Position numbers and translations under genes: made by a program. The notes below the pieces were generated by a model. That model did no database searches, was not told the origin of the DNA, and saw only the letters and a program-made list of their open reading frames with translations. Positions 17,803 to 26,572 of a stretch of 64,000 bases of DNA are shown here, in pieces. Positions within the stretch are counted from its first letter, which is position 1. Every line of letters starts with the position of its first letter. The stretch is from TMP-7 sp038212445 (GTDB taxonomy: Bacteria; Acidobacteriota; Terriglobia; Bryobacterales; Bryobacteraceae), in the NCBI GenBank assembly GCA_038212445.1, contig JBBQUM010000031.1, positions 1-64,000 of the forward strand. The letters are read 5' to 3'.

Positions 17803-19152
17803 TTACAAGGATGCGATGCGCTGTGCAGCGTCGCGGCCGCTCTGAATGCAGTCGGGGAGGCCGATGCCTTTGTAGGCGTTGCCCGCCAAGTAGATGCCCG
17901 AACGCTGTGCGAGCAGCGCGTCCACTTGCTTCATCCGAGCCGCATGGCCGACAGTGTACTGCGCCATCGAGCGCGGCCAGCGTGCGATCGTGTGAAATGC
18001 CGGTTCCGCTGTGATGCCGAGAATGCGTTTCACTTCGTCCTTGGCAATTTGCAAGAGCCGGTCGTCGGGCTCACTCAGAATCGCTTCATCAGCAGTGCCG
18101 CCGAAGAAACACCGGAGTACCGCCTGGCCCTCAGGAACACGGTGCGAGAACTTATTTTGCACCCAGGTGCAAGCTACCAGGCGCCCACGCTCCTTCGACG
18201 GCACCAGCAGCCCAAAGCCCTTCACATTGCCGCCGAGAGATTTCTTGTCGTAGCCAAGCGAAAGCGTCAACGACGAACTGTAGTCCACCTGGTTGAGCAA
18301 GCCGCCCAACTCTCCGCCCAGCAACCGTCCCGCCTCGTAAGCTGGACACGCGAGGATCACTTGAGAGCCTTCCACCCAATCGTCATCCACACGCACACGG
18401 CCCTGCTGCAGTTCGACAGCACTTCCGTGAATCACCGTCGAATGGGGCGTAATGCGCTTTCCAACTTCTGCTACCAGTGTCGCGAGGCCATTCTTGAGGG
18501 TCTGGAACAGCGCTCCGCCTTTCGATGGAGGAGCGGCTCGGCGAGAGGCAAGGACGCCCTTGGTCAGGCTGCCGTATTTCGACTCGAGGTCGACGAAGCG
18601 CGTGAGCACGCTGGACGCGCTGAGCAATCGCGGATCGCCGCCGTACACGCCCGACAACAGCGGTTCGGCCAGATAGTCGAACGACTCGCGGCCGTAGTGA
18701 TCGGTGATGAAGTCCGCCACTGACCGATCAGGCAAGGCGCCGTTGGGCTTGCGGAAATACTCAAGTCCCATGCGGATCTTGGTGCCCCATCCGAGGAGTG
18801 GAGACGCCACCATGGGCGCGATCTTGGTGGGCACCATCATCATCAGTCCGTCGGGCAGCGGCACCAGCCGGCCGCCCTTCCAGATGTAAGTGATCCGCTC
18901 ATGATCGTTTGAGCCGATAATGTCACCGCCCAGGCCGACTTCGCGGATCAATTCACCGGCGGCAGGCTTGATTCCGAGATAGGAATCCGGCCCCGCCTCG
19001 AGCGCGCAACCATTGATGTACTCTGTCTGAATCACGCCGCCCAAGCGTGAACGCCGTTCGATGATGCGCGAGGGAATACCGGCCTTCGCAAGATAGTAAG
19101 CGGCGGATAATCCGGAGATTCCGCCGCCGACAATGATGACCGGTTCAGCCAC
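17803..19152 (-). CDS. hemG: protoporphyrinogen oxidase (HemY-type flavoprotein)
   Basis: A 449-residue FAD-dependent oxidase that converts protoporphyrinogen IX, or coproporphyrinogen III in the coproporphyrin route, to the aromatic porphyrin. The N-terminus has the dinucleotide-binding fold VGGGISGLSAAYYLAKAG. The C-terminus has the typical GIYLAGNAYKGIGLPDCIQSG, which contacts FAD. The length fits the HemY/PPOX family and differs from the short flavodoxin-like HemG of E. coli. It starts three bases after hemE. No ferrochelatase is next to it, so the final step is encoded elsewhere. Confidence 0.9.
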   Translation of the reverse strand: MAEPVIIVGGGISGLSAAYYLAKAGIPSRIIERRSRLGGVIQTEYINGCALEAGPDSYLGIKPAAGELIREVGLGGDIIGSNDHERITYIWKGGRLVPLPDGLMMMVPTKIAPMVASPLLGWGTKIRMGLEYFRKPNGALPDRSVADFITDHYGRESFDYLAEPLLSGVYGGDPRLLSASSVLTRFVDLESKYGSLTKGVLASRRAAPPSKGGALFQTLKNGLATLVAEVGKRITPHSTVIHGSAVELQQGRVRVDDDWVEGSQVILACPAYEAGRLLGGELGGLLNQVDYSSSLTLSLGYDKKSLGGNVKGFGLLVPSKERGRLVACTWVQNKFSHRVPEGQAVLRCFFGGTADEAILSEPDDRLLQIAKDEVKRILGITAEPAFHTIARWPRSMAQYTVGHAARMKQVDALLAQRSGIYLAGNAYKGIGLPDCIQSGRDAAQRIASL

Positions 19153-19155
19153 GTG

Positions 19156-20178
19156 TTACGGCTTGAAGTTGCGGACCATGTCCACAACGGCTCTGACGTT
19201 GTCCACCGAAGTCTCGGGCAGGATGCCGTGGCCGAGATTGAAGATGTGGCCGGGACGAGTGCCGGTCCGTTTGAGCAGTTCGTGGACGCGCGCCTTGAGT
19301 TCAGGCAGTGGCGCGAACAGGACAGCGGGATCGAGGTTGCCCTGGATGGCGGAGCGATAGCTGATGTCCATCCATGCCTGGTCGATATTGATGCGCCAGT
19401 CCACTCCGAGAACGTCGCCGCCGGCGGCATGCAGTTCACGGAAGAAGCCGGAGCAGCCGGTGCCGAAGTGGATGACGGGAACGCCGCCGGAGCGGATGCG
19501 TTCGATCAAAGCGCGGGAGTAGGGCGCGACGTAGCGGACGTAATCGTCGGGTCCAAGGGCTCCCACCCAGGAGTCGAAAACCTGAATGGCGCGAGCGCCG
19601 GCGCCCACCTGCATCAACGCGAATGGACCGAGCACGTCAACGAGTTTGCCCATGAGCCTGCGCCACAGGGTCTCGTCGCGGTACATCATCTGCTTGGTCT
19701 TGAGGAAGCTGCGCGACGGTCCGCCTTCGATCATGTAGCTGGCGAGCGTGAAGGGCGCACCGACAAACCCGATCACCGGAACACGCCCTGCCAGGGCGCG
19801 AACGACGGCCTGAATGGACTCGCCGACGTAGCCGAGGTCGTCGGTATTGGAGATGGAGAGCGAGTCGACGTCAGACGACGTGCGGACAGGATTGTCGATG
19901 GACGGTCCTTCGCCGGCGACAAATTCGAGTTTCAGGCCCATCGGCTCGACGGGCAGCAGCAGGTCGGCGAAAATGATGGCGGCGTCGACATCGAGAGCCT
20001 CCACCGGCTGCAGCGTCACTGCGGCGGCAAGATCCGGCCGTTTACAGATCTCGAGGATGCTGTGTTTGGCACGGATTTCGCGGTACTCCTTCATGTAGCG
20101 TCCGGCTTGCCGCATGAACCAGACCGGTCGACAGTCAGTCGGCCGGCGGCGGCAAGCATCAAGAAAGCGGCTGGTCAT
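19156..20178 (-). CDS. hemE: uroporphyrinogen decarboxylase
   Basis: A 340-residue cytosolic enzyme that removes four carboxyl groups from uroporphyrinogen III to give coproporphyrinogen III. The family signature PVWFMRQAGRYMKEYR is near the N-terminus, and the GFVGAPFTLASYMIEGG and HFGTGCSGF segments are also conserved. I chose the ATG at 20178, because it overlaps the upstream apbE stop as ATGA and gives the usual short N-terminus (MTSRFLDA). An ATG five codons further upstream is also in frame. It is the middle gene of apbE-hemE-hemG. Confidence 0.94.
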   Translation of the reverse strand: MTSRFLDACRRRPTDCRPVWFMRQAGRYMKEYREIRAKHSILEICKRPDLAAAVTLQPVEALDVDAAIIFADLLLPVEPMGLKLEFVAGEGPSIDNPVRTSSDVDSLSISNTDDLGYVGESIQAVVRALAGRVPVIGFVGAPFTLASYMIEGGPSRSFLKTKQMMYRDETLWRRLMGKLVDVLGPFALMQVGAGARAIQVFDSWVGALGPDDYVRYVAPYSRALIERIRSGGVPVIHFGTGCSGFFRELHAAGGDVLGVDWRINIDQAWMDISYRSAIQGNLDPAVLFAPLPELKARVHELLKRTGTRPGHIFNLGHGILPETSVDNVRAVVDMVRNFKP

Positions 20179-21164
20179 TGGAGCCACGCGCATGACGTCT
20201 CCTTCGTCCGCTCGTACTTCCCTTCACAGAGAAACACGCGGAACTCTTTCGGTTTATGAGCCGCCGTCCACCGGCGACCGTTAATGTAGTAGGGCTTGCA
20301 CCACGCTTCGCTGTCGATGGTGCGCGGTGCGATAACGGATACCTGCAACACGCCTTCGGCGGGCCAGCCGGTGCGGGGATCCATAATATGGCTGTACATG
20401 TGGCCCTCGGCAAAAAAGAACTTCTCGTAATTGCCTGAAGTCGACATGGACTCGTTCTTTAAATAAATATCCTGGAACGTTTCTGAAGGTTTGCGCGGAT
20501 TTTTGATCGAAACCTTCCAACCTCGCGCATCGCTCGGCGGCGTGCCAAGCGCATAAATACTCGAGCCTGAACCGCCGACAAACGCAATCTTGACGTCGTT
20601 ATGCTTAAGAACGTCCACCATTCGATCCACCGCGTATCCCTTGCCGATACCGCCCGGATCCATTTCCACGCCGGCGCGTCCAAAGCGGACGGTCCGGTTC
20701 GCCGGATCGAGAATGAGGTTGCGGTAACCCGTTCGGGCAAGCGCCCCCCTCACCTCGGCCCGGTGGGGCAGGTGGCCGGAGCCTTTATAGAAGCCCCAGA
20801 CCTTCATGAGGGGTCCAACCGTAATGTCAAAAGCTCCATCGCTCGCCTGGCTATAGTTCACACACGCCGCAAGCAAATCAAACAGCTCCGCGGAAACCCG
20901 GACCGGCCGCTGGGCCGCAAACCGGTTCACCTCACTCCACTCGCTCGAAGGAATGTAGTTTGATAGCATCCGGTCGAGCCGCTTCACTTCGTCCGCCGCC
21001 TCGTCCGCCGCAGCACGCAGCCGGATGGCGTCGTCACCGTAAAGCACCATTACATAGGTGCTTCCCATGGCATCCACGCTCGTCTCAAGACGAAAGGGCT
21101 CTTTCTGGTCAGCAGCTAGGAGCGCGCCACCGACCAAAAACAAAGTTAACACAGCATGTTTCAT
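20175..21164 (-). CDS. FAD:protein FMN transferase (ApbE)
   Basis: A 329-residue exported enzyme that attaches FMN to a Thr or Ser of target proteins. A signal peptide (residues 1-17) ends in LLAA. The MGSTYVMVL segment, the DPGGIGKGYAVDRMVD loop, the SGSSIYALG region and the MDPRTGWPAEG segment are typical of ApbE. No target such as an NQR or RNF subunit is nearby. As first gene of the minus-strand run with hemE, it may be co-transcribed with heme genes because both supply redox cofactors (inference). Confidence 0.9.
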   Translation of the reverse strand: MKHAVLTLFLVGGALLAADQKEPFRLETSVDAMGSTYVMVLYGDDAIRLRAAADEAADEVKRLDRMLSNYIPSSEWSEVNRFAAQRPVRVSAELFDLLAACVNYSQASDGAFDITVGPLMKVWGFYKGSGHLPHRAEVRGALARTGYRNLILDPANRTVRFGRAGVEMDPGGIGKGYAVDRMVDVLKHNDVKIAFVGGSGSSIYALGTPPSDARGWKVSIKNPRKPSETFQDIYLKNESMSTSGNYEKFFFAEGHMYSHIMDPRTGWPAEGVLQVSVIAPRTIDSEAWCKPYYINGRRWTAAHKPKEFRVFLCEGKYERTKETSCAWLQ

Positions 21165-21342
21165 GGAGGCTATAGCAAGAAGCCTAAAAAATGAAGGGTT
21201 TACCGATGCCGGGCCTTCAGCTTCAGGATAGACGTTCAGGGCCAGGAAGGGAACCGTCGTAACGATAAACTATTGATTGGAAAGCACATTTAGAATTGAG
21301 GCAATGATCTTCCAGGGAATACTGCTATCCTGATTGATTCGC

Positions 21343-22116
21343 ATGGCAGCCACCCCGTACACCTATCCGCTTCTGGCAGCAGCATCCGTGGCGGCGGGCG
21401 CTATCAACGCCATTGCCGGGGGCGGGACATTGTTGACCTTCCCCAGCCTGCTAGCGGTGATTCATCCGGTAGCGGCTAACGCGACCAGTACGCTGGCGCT
21501 GCTACCAGGGTCGATGGCAGGGGCGTGGGGTTATCGAAAAGAGCTAGCGGACTCGAAGCCGATGCTCAAGCTGTTGTGGATTCCCAGCCTGATCGGCGGA
21601 ATCCTCGGATCGCTCGCGGTGACGCGTTTCCCGGAGAAGGTTTTCGAGACGCTGGTGCCGTGGTTGCTGGTGGTGGCATCGTCGCTGCTTCTCCTCCAGC
21701 GGCCAATCGCGCGCTGGCTCGGCACTCACCCGCATGAGAAGCCGCACGGCCGAACGGTCGCCGGCATCATCTTCTTTCAGTTTCTGGTGGGGATGTACGG
21801 CGGCTATTTCGGCGCCGGCATCGGAATCCTCATGCTCAGTTCGCTGGCATTTATGGGGATTCCGGATATTCACCGGATGAACGCGCTCAAGACCGTCTTA
21901 GGATCATTAATCAATGGCGTCACCGTCATCATTTTCATCATCGAAGGCGTCGTTGTGTGGAAGTACGCAGCGGTGATGGCGGTGGGGGCGATCATCGGCG
22001 GGTACTTTGGAGCCCGCGGCGCCAGGCGCCTACCTGCGTCTTATGTCCGAGTGATCGTGGTTATAGTGGGTTTCGGCGTCGCCGCCTATACCTTCTACAA
22101 GCGCTTCGCCCAGTGA
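21343..22116 (+). CDS. TauE/SafE family sulfite exporter-like permease
   Basis: A 257-residue integral membrane protein with about seven to eight hydrophobic helices and two repeats, each beginning with the Gly-rich signature of this family (GAINAIAGGGTLLTFPSLL and the later GYFGAGIGILMLSSLAFMG). TauE/SafE members export sulfite, sulfoacetate or other organic anions, but the substrate here is unknown. The ATG at 21343 is preferred. A TTG three codons upstream (21334) is possible. It converges with the small CarboxypepD_reg gene with no gap. Confidence 0.87.
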   Translation: MAATPYTYPLLAAASVAAGAINAIAGGGTLLTFPSLLAVIHPVAANATSTLALLPGSMAGAWGYRKELADSKPMLKLLWIPSLIGGILGSLAVTRFPEKVFETLVPWLLVVASSLLLLQRPIARWLGTHPHEKPHGRTVAGIIFFQFLVGMYGGYFGAGIGILMLSSLAFMGIPDIHRMNALKTVLGSLINGVTVIIFIIEGVVVWKYAAVMAVGAIIGGYFGARGARRLPASYVRVIVVIVGFGVAAYTFYKRFAQ

Positions 22117-22530
22117 CTATTTCTTGGCGGAGTCGTTCGCAGCCGGCGGTTCGAGCGTCAAGTTCATCGACGGCATGTAGCGCGTGTCGAAAGTACTGAG
22201 CGTCCGCGGCGTGCTCTCGACCTTTCCCTTTACAGCACGAAGCTGATAGTCGCGGGCCTTGTACAGGTCCTCAAACTTATAGGTCCCGTTAGGACCGGCG
22301 ACGATACTACGCTCCTTGCCCGATTCCACTTCCTTCAGGTAAACCAGCGCCGACGCCACCGGGTTGCCCTCAGCATCCTTCACCACTCCGTTGACCGAGC
22401 GCAGAAGGTGCTTGTCCTTCTTCGGCGGAGGAGGGGTACCGAAAATCTTCGAGTTGTCGCCCAGTTTGTTTTCGGCCTGTCCAAAAGCGAAGCAGGTCAA
22501 AACCAGTGCAATCCAAAATGCACGCACCAT
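22117..22530 (-). CDS. small exported CarboxypepD_reg-like protein
   Basis: A 137-residue protein with a signal peptide (residues 1-18, ending FAFGQ). The rest is a single carboxypeptidase-regulatory-like beta sandwich: VNGVVKDAEGNPVASALVYLKEVESG followed by GPNGTYKFEDL. This is the same domain that begins the large TonB-dependent transporter at the end of the window, here on its own. Such domains are thought to bind or dock proteins or sugars in the periplasm. A Lys/Pro stretch (residues 35-41) separates it from the signal. It follows the dehydratase gene by 10 bases. Confidence 0.75.
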   Translation of the reverse strand: MVRAFWIALVLTCFAFGQAENKLGDNSKIFGTPPPPKKDKHLLRSVNGVVKDAEGNPVASALVYLKEVESGKERSIVAGPNGTYKFEDLYKARDYQLRAVKGKVESTPRTLSTFDTRYMPSMNLTLEPPAANDSAKK

Positions 22531-22540
22531 GTCGACTATT

Positions 22541-24463
22541 CTAACGCGACCGCCGGGCTGCCTCGATCATCCCCGCGTCGTAAACGCATCCGCCCCACGG
22601 TCCGCCACTCCATCCCTGCAGCAACGCCCAGAGCCGTGTGTCGTCCGGAAGAGCGGGATCAGGCGCAAGATCGCTGCGAAAAGCACGAGCCTCGAGGTCT
22701 ACTCCCACAAGATTCACGCTACCTTCAAGACGCACTCGATCAACGACAATCTCGATGATGTCGCCATCGATCACCTTGCCGATGGGCCCTCCCGCCAGGG
22801 CCTCCGGCGAGACGTGACCGATACACGCCCCGGTCGAGACACCGCTAAACCTCGCGTCAGTGATCACGGCGACGTGCTTGCCGAATTCCAGATGCTTCAA
22901 GGCGCTCGTGATCTGGTAGGTCTCCTCCATGCCTGAACCCATCGGTCCGCGGCAGATGAGGACGATGACATCGCCGGGCGAGATTTGGCCGTCCTTGATC
23001 GCGGCAATCGCAGCGGGTTCGGTGGTGAACACGCGCGCCCGTCCGCGCATTCGATAGATGCCGTCGGCTCCTACCACTGAGGGATCGATGGCCGTGCTCT
23101 TGATCACGGAACCGCCGGGTGCGAGATTACCTTGCGGGAAGCAGACTGTGGAGGTAAGCCCGCGACGTGCCGCTGCATCCGGGCTCATGATGACATCGGC
23201 AGGGTCGACGCCATCGCGGTCCTGCAGCGCCTGCCGCAACCGCGTGCGGCGTTCTGAAGTCTCCCACCAGTCGAGCATCCTACCCAGGGTTTCGCCGCTG
23301 ACAGTGAGCGCGCTGGTATCTAGCAGCCCCGCGCGCCGCAAGTGCAGCATCACCTCGGGTACGCCACCGGCGAGAAACACCTGCACCGTCGGATGATTGC
23401 GCGGACCATTTGGAAGAGCGTCCACTATGCGGGGTACGTGCCGGTTGATTCTGGCCCAATCCTCAGCCGTGGGCCGCGGTAGTCCGGCGGCGTGCGCGAT
23501 TGCCGGGACGTGGAGGATGAGATTCGTGGATCCTCCAAACGCCGCGTGGAGCACCATCGCGTTGTTGAGTGCCGCCGGCGTCAGGATGTCCTTCATGCGG
23601 ATGCCGCGTGCTTCGAGCGTCATCGCCGCGCGAGCGGACCGCTTTGCCATATCGAGCCAGATCGGATGTCCGGAGGGCGCGAGAGCCGAATGCGTGAGCG
23701 ACATGCCCAACGCCTCGCCCACCACTTGCGACGTCGCCGCAGTGCCGAGAAACTGGCAGCCGCCACCCGGAGAGGCGCAGGCACGGCATCCCAGGTCGGC
23801 AGCTTGCTCGAGCGTGATCTGCCCGTGGGCAAAGCGCGCCCCAATGGTTTGGATGCGCGCGGCGTCCTCGCCTTCTTCGGGAAGCAGCGTGACACCGCCA
23901 GGAACCAGAACGCAGGGCAGGTCGGGCGTGCCGGCCAGCGCCATCATCATCGCAGGCAGCCCCTTGTCACAAGTAGCAATACCGATCACGGCGCGACGAG
24001 TAGGAAGGGAGCGAATCAGGCGGCGGAAGATCAGCGCTGCATCGTTGCGGTACGGCAGACTGTCGAACATGCCGGTAGTGCCCTGCGTCCGACCGTCGCA
24101 GGGGTCGGTGCAATACGCAGCGAATGGAATCGCGCCTGAGGCCTTGATCTCGCGGGCGGCCTCCTCCATGAGCAAGCCGACCTCCCAGTGGCCCGTGTGG
24201 TAGCCAAGAGCGATAGGCGTACCGTCTGGAGCACGAATGCCGCCGTGCGTGGAGAGCAGTAGGATCTCCGCGCTGCCGAGGGCGGATGGCGTCCAGCCCA
24301 TGGCGGCGTCCTGTGTAAGTCCAAAGAGATCACCCGACGGCCGGGTGAGCAACATCTCCGCGGTTAAGGGAAGCGCACCGGCGGGTCCTGGGACGCGTGT
24401 ACGGATGTCGAAAAGGCTGGCGTCAGGCAGTCCGGCGATAGCGTCGAAATCGAAATGCGGCAT
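22541..24463 (-). CDS. YjhG/YagF-type sugar-acid dehydratase (IlvD/Edd family)
   Basis: A 640-residue iron-sulfur dehydratase. The cluster-binding Cys are visible in YCTDPCDGRTQG, IGIATCDKGLPAM and SPGGGCQFLGTAATS. The C-terminal half holds the family segments ITDARFSGVSTGACIGHVSPEALAGGPIG. The length and the N-terminal extension resemble YjhG/YagF, which dehydrate D-xylonate to 2-keto-3-deoxy-xylonate, rather than IlvD (about 560) or Edd (about 600). No pentose oxidation genes are adjacent. The 5' end overlaps the duplicated nuclease fragment. Confidence 0.86.
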   Translation of the reverse strand: MPHFDFDAIAGLPDASLFDIRTRVPGPAGALPLTAEMLLTRPSGDLFGLTQDAAMGWTPSALGSAEILLLSTHGGIRAPDGTPIALGYHTGHWEVGLLMEEAAREIKASGAIPFAAYCTDPCDGRTQGTTGMFDSLPYRNDAALIFRRLIRSLPTRRAVIGIATCDKGLPAMMMALAGTPDLPCVLVPGGVTLLPEEGEDAARIQTIGARFAHGQITLEQAADLGCRACASPGGGCQFLGTAATSQVVGEALGMSLTHSALAPSGHPIWLDMAKRSARAAMTLEARGIRMKDILTPAALNNAMVLHAAFGGSTNLILHVPAIAHAAGLPRPTAEDWARINRHVPRIVDALPNGPRNHPTVQVFLAGGVPEVMLHLRRAGLLDTSALTVSGETLGRMLDWWETSERRTRLRQALQDRDGVDPADVIMSPDAAARRGLTSTVCFPQGNLAPGGSVIKSTAIDPSVVGADGIYRMRGRARVFTTEPAAIAAIKDGQISPGDVIVLICRGPMGSGMEETYQITSALKHLEFGKHVAVITDARFSGVSTGACIGHVSPEALAGGPIGKVIDGDIIEIVVDRVRLEGSVNLVGVDLEARAFRSDLAPDPALPDDTRLWALLQGWSGGPWGGCVYDAGMIEAARRSR

Positions 24464-24474
24464 CGGCTACAGCA

Positions 24475-24782
24475 TAACGTGGCCAGTGCGAACACTGAAG
24501 AAAGGTGTATTCGAAGATTTGCTCAAGCGCCGAGGCATCCAGGATGCGCAAGGCACACTCGTCCAGTTGTTCCGCAGTCGCGCCGCTCAGCCGGTCCTCC
24601 ACCCAGTGAGGCAGCGGGCCAAACTTCCGTTCAATCAGTCGTCTTAGGAGTGCGGATCTCCCCTCTTTGACGCCCAATTCCTTCCACTCCTGAAACCACT
24701 CGTTGTCGTGGATTAGAAGCTCTGTGTTGATAGCCATGGACGGTAGTCCCTCCTGAACAACGCTCTTCAACCCAGATAGTAT
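24475..24782 (-). pseudogene. partial duplicate of the Rpn-family nuclease gene, 3' part only
   Basis: Bases 24512-24782 are a second, degenerate copy of the 3' end of the neighbouring nuclease gene (24885-25236). The translated piece carries the SMAINTELLIHDNEWFQEW segment and the DUF4351-like C-terminus, but not the nuclease core. The natural stop is lost, and the open frame runs on into the YjhG gene to 24423. Copy A keeps only one of the KEG-type repeat units that the intact gene has several of. With no catalytic domain this is most simply a pseudogene made by a local duplication. Confidence 0.75.
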
Positions 24783-24879
24783 GCGCAGAATTTCGGCGCT
24801 GCCAAGGGCGGACGCCCTGTGTTAGATCACTCTACGTGCTGTCGAGCAAGTTTTCGGCGTTCCGAGGGCAGTTCGCGGG

Positions 24880-25794
24880 CTAGCCGAAGATTTGCTCAAG
24901 CGCCGAGGCATCCAGGATGCGCAATGCACACTCGTCCAACTGTTCGGCAGTCGCGCCACTCAACCGGTCCTCCGCCCATTGAGGTAGCGGGCCAAATTTG
25001 CGCTCGATCAGTCGTCTCAGAAGTGCCGATCTTCCTTCCTTCTGTCCTTCTTGACGGCCCTCTTGACGGCCCTCTTGAAGACCCTCTTTGACGCCCTCTT
25101 GACGGCCTTCTTTCACGCCCAATTCCTTCCATTCCTGAAACCACTCGTTGTCGCGGATTAGAACCTCTGTATTAATAGCCATGGACGGTAGTCGCTCCTG
25201 AACAACGCTCTTCAACCCTCTTAAGCCCGATAGTATCACGAGGGTCTCAAGGAGGTTATTCCTCTCATCGAAAGGCACTTCAGCCCAACTTCGCAACACC
25301 CGCGCGATTGTCTCACGCGCGTCGGGGACGGGACACAGGAGCGCCAGCGCACGCTCCGATGACGACGGACTCTGGAGAAAGACTTCGCCGGAAAACTGCC
25401 GAATATCGACCAGCGAATAGCGGAATTGCAGAGATCCTTCGTCGATCTCAGACGACATCCTGAGTCTCGCGTTGCCGACATAGACTACGGCCTGGACGAC
25501 GACATGATCGCGATAGTTCGACCTCAACAACCAGTAATACTGCAGCATTCGCCAGGGCATCGTCGGATCGTTGTCAACCTGCAGTTCGACATGAAGGATG
25601 CGGCCATCTTCAAGTTCGAAAACGAGATCCGGGATACGCTTCTCCACCGACACAAACTCCACACTCAACTGCCGCACTGGCCGCGACCCGAGGAGGTGGA
25701 AGAAGAACTGCGACGAATGAGATTGGAAAATCGCTTTCAAGGCAACGTCGTAGTCCACGTTTAAAGAGTGTCGATCTAACGGCGAAATTCTCAC
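24880..25794 (-). CDS. Rpn-family PD-(D/E)XK nuclease / transposase-like protein
   Basis: A 304-residue protein of the Rpn/PD-(D/E)XK family (recombination-promoting nucleases, often annotated as putative transposase). The core has Asp D56 in IPDLVFELEDG and E70-x-Q72 in HVELQ, the expected metal-site residues. The C-terminal DUF4351-like domain (LLRRLIERKFGPLPQW...) follows a run of KEG-type repeats at about residues 225-250. The start is GTG with a weak ribosome site. Such proteins often multiply and recombine, which fits the duplicated fragment next door. Base and codon use do not stand out by eye. Confidence 0.82.
   Translation of the reverse strand: MRISPLDRHSLNVDYDVALKAIFQSHSSQFFFHLLGSRPVRQLSVEFVSVEKRIPDLVFELEDGRILHVELQVDNDPTMPWRMLQYYWLLRSNYRDHVVVQAVVYVGNARLRMSSEIDEGSLQFRYSLVDIRQFSGEVFLQSPSSSERALALLCPVPDARETIARVLRSWAEVPFDERNNLLETLVILSGLRGLKSVVQERLPSMAINTEVLIRDNEWFQEWKELGVKEGRQEGVKEGLQEGRQEGRQEGQKEGRSALLRRLIERKFGPLPQWAEDRLSGATAEQLDECALRILDASALEQIFG
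25051..25122. repeat. 12-bp tandem repeat inside the nuclease gene
   Basis: Six adjacent 12-base units near the consensus TTGACGGCCCTC run from 25051 to 25122. Two are identical and the rest differ by one to three bases. On the coding strand they encode variants of the tetrapeptide (R/V/L)(Q/K)EG, giving a charged helical linker. The duplicated fragment at 24512-24782 retains only one unit, so unit number has changed since the duplication. Confidence 0.8.
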
Positions 25795-26110
25795 CTTGCG
25801 TCGTGAGGGCAGTGCAGTGGCGAGGTGCCCCGCCAGGCAAGTAGCACGGGCCTCCCGGTCCGTGTAAGCGGAAAAGGAAGGGAAAAGGAATGGAAAAAGG
25901 AAGCCGCATTGAGGGAAGCCCCCGAACTCGTGCCTGGATACCTCCGTGATTTGGTGCGGCGGTGAAGGATGTCGGTGTCCTTAATAAAGTCGATCGGCTG
26001 GCGTCACGTCGTGCAACATCTGTTAAACGCCGGGCCAACAGCAAGATTTCCACATCCAGGTGTGAGAACAATTCCTCGAGGACCGGACTTATACATCGAG
26101 GATCATTTGC
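25795..26110. other. 316-base non-coding stretch
   Basis: This is the only gap over 300 bases. A 153-codon minus-strand frame (25610-26071) covers most of it, but its composition is Arg/Pro/Leu-rich and it lies largely antisense or frame-shifted to the nuclease gene, so I do not call it. It should carry the promoters of the nuclease and of the following exported pair. I see no clear -35/-10 pair, hairpin or repeat. Confidence 0.5.
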
Positions 26111-26572
26111 ATGTCGCGTGGACTGATGTTTCTGCTAGCCGTACTGGCTACTCCACTCACCTCGTTCGCGGGTGAACCTGGCGGCCGCGCGGCTTATATT
26201 GGCGGCACGCTGGGAACCCTGGCCACCAACAGCAGCGGTAGTCTCCAGGTCGTCGATGAACAGTATCTGGTGTTCTATTGCAAGGACACAAGCATTCGTG
26301 TGCCCTATGACAAAATCGCGACCATCGAGTACGGCCAAAAGGTCGACCGGCGCTATGCGATGGCCGTGTTGATCTCGCCGGTCTTCGTTTTGAGCAAGAA
26401 GCGCGAGCACTTTCTCACCATCATGTTCGCCGACGAAGCGGGGCGCGAACAAGCCTTGATTTTCAAAGTGGACAAGAGCGATATCCGCGCAATGCTGGTC
26501 AGCCTGGAAGCCCGCACTGGACGGAAAGTTCAGTTTCAGGACGAAGAAGCGCGAAAGGCAGGAAAGGGATGA
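26111..26572 (+). CDS. exported protein of unknown function
   Basis: A 153-residue protein with a signal peptide (residues 1-20, ending SFAG). The rest looks like a small beta-rich domain: a strand LVFYCKDTSIRVPYDKIATIEYGQ, a hydrophobic stretch around residues 78-88, then HFLTIMFAD and a final helix. The layout of strand, IPYDKI and a following helix resembles short PH-like or SHOCT-less domains, but I cannot name a family. The stop overlaps the start of the next gene (ATGATG), so the two are coupled. Confidence 0.7.
   Translation: MSRGLMFLLAVLATPLTSFAGEPGGRAAYIGGTLGTLATNSSGSLQVVDEQYLVFYCKDTSIRVPYDKIATIEYGQKVDRRYAMAVLISPVFVLSKKREHFLTIMFADEAGREQALIFKVDKSDIRAMLVSLEARTGRKVQFQDEEARKAGKG

Noticed and set aside
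19153..20259. A 368-codon plus-strand frame over hemE
   Set aside because: Entirely antisense to hemE, composed of Asp/Gly/Val/His typical of the reverse frame of a GC-rich gene.
25610..26071. A 153-codon minus-strand frame in the only long gap
   Set aside because: Arg/Pro/Leu-rich composition without a recognisable domain, and it overlaps the start of the nuclease gene on the same strand in another frame. Long chance frames are common in GC-rich DNA.
25969..26175. A 68-codon plus-strand frame overlapping the start of the exported unknown gene
   Set aside because: No signal, odd composition, and it is out of frame with the better gene at 26111.
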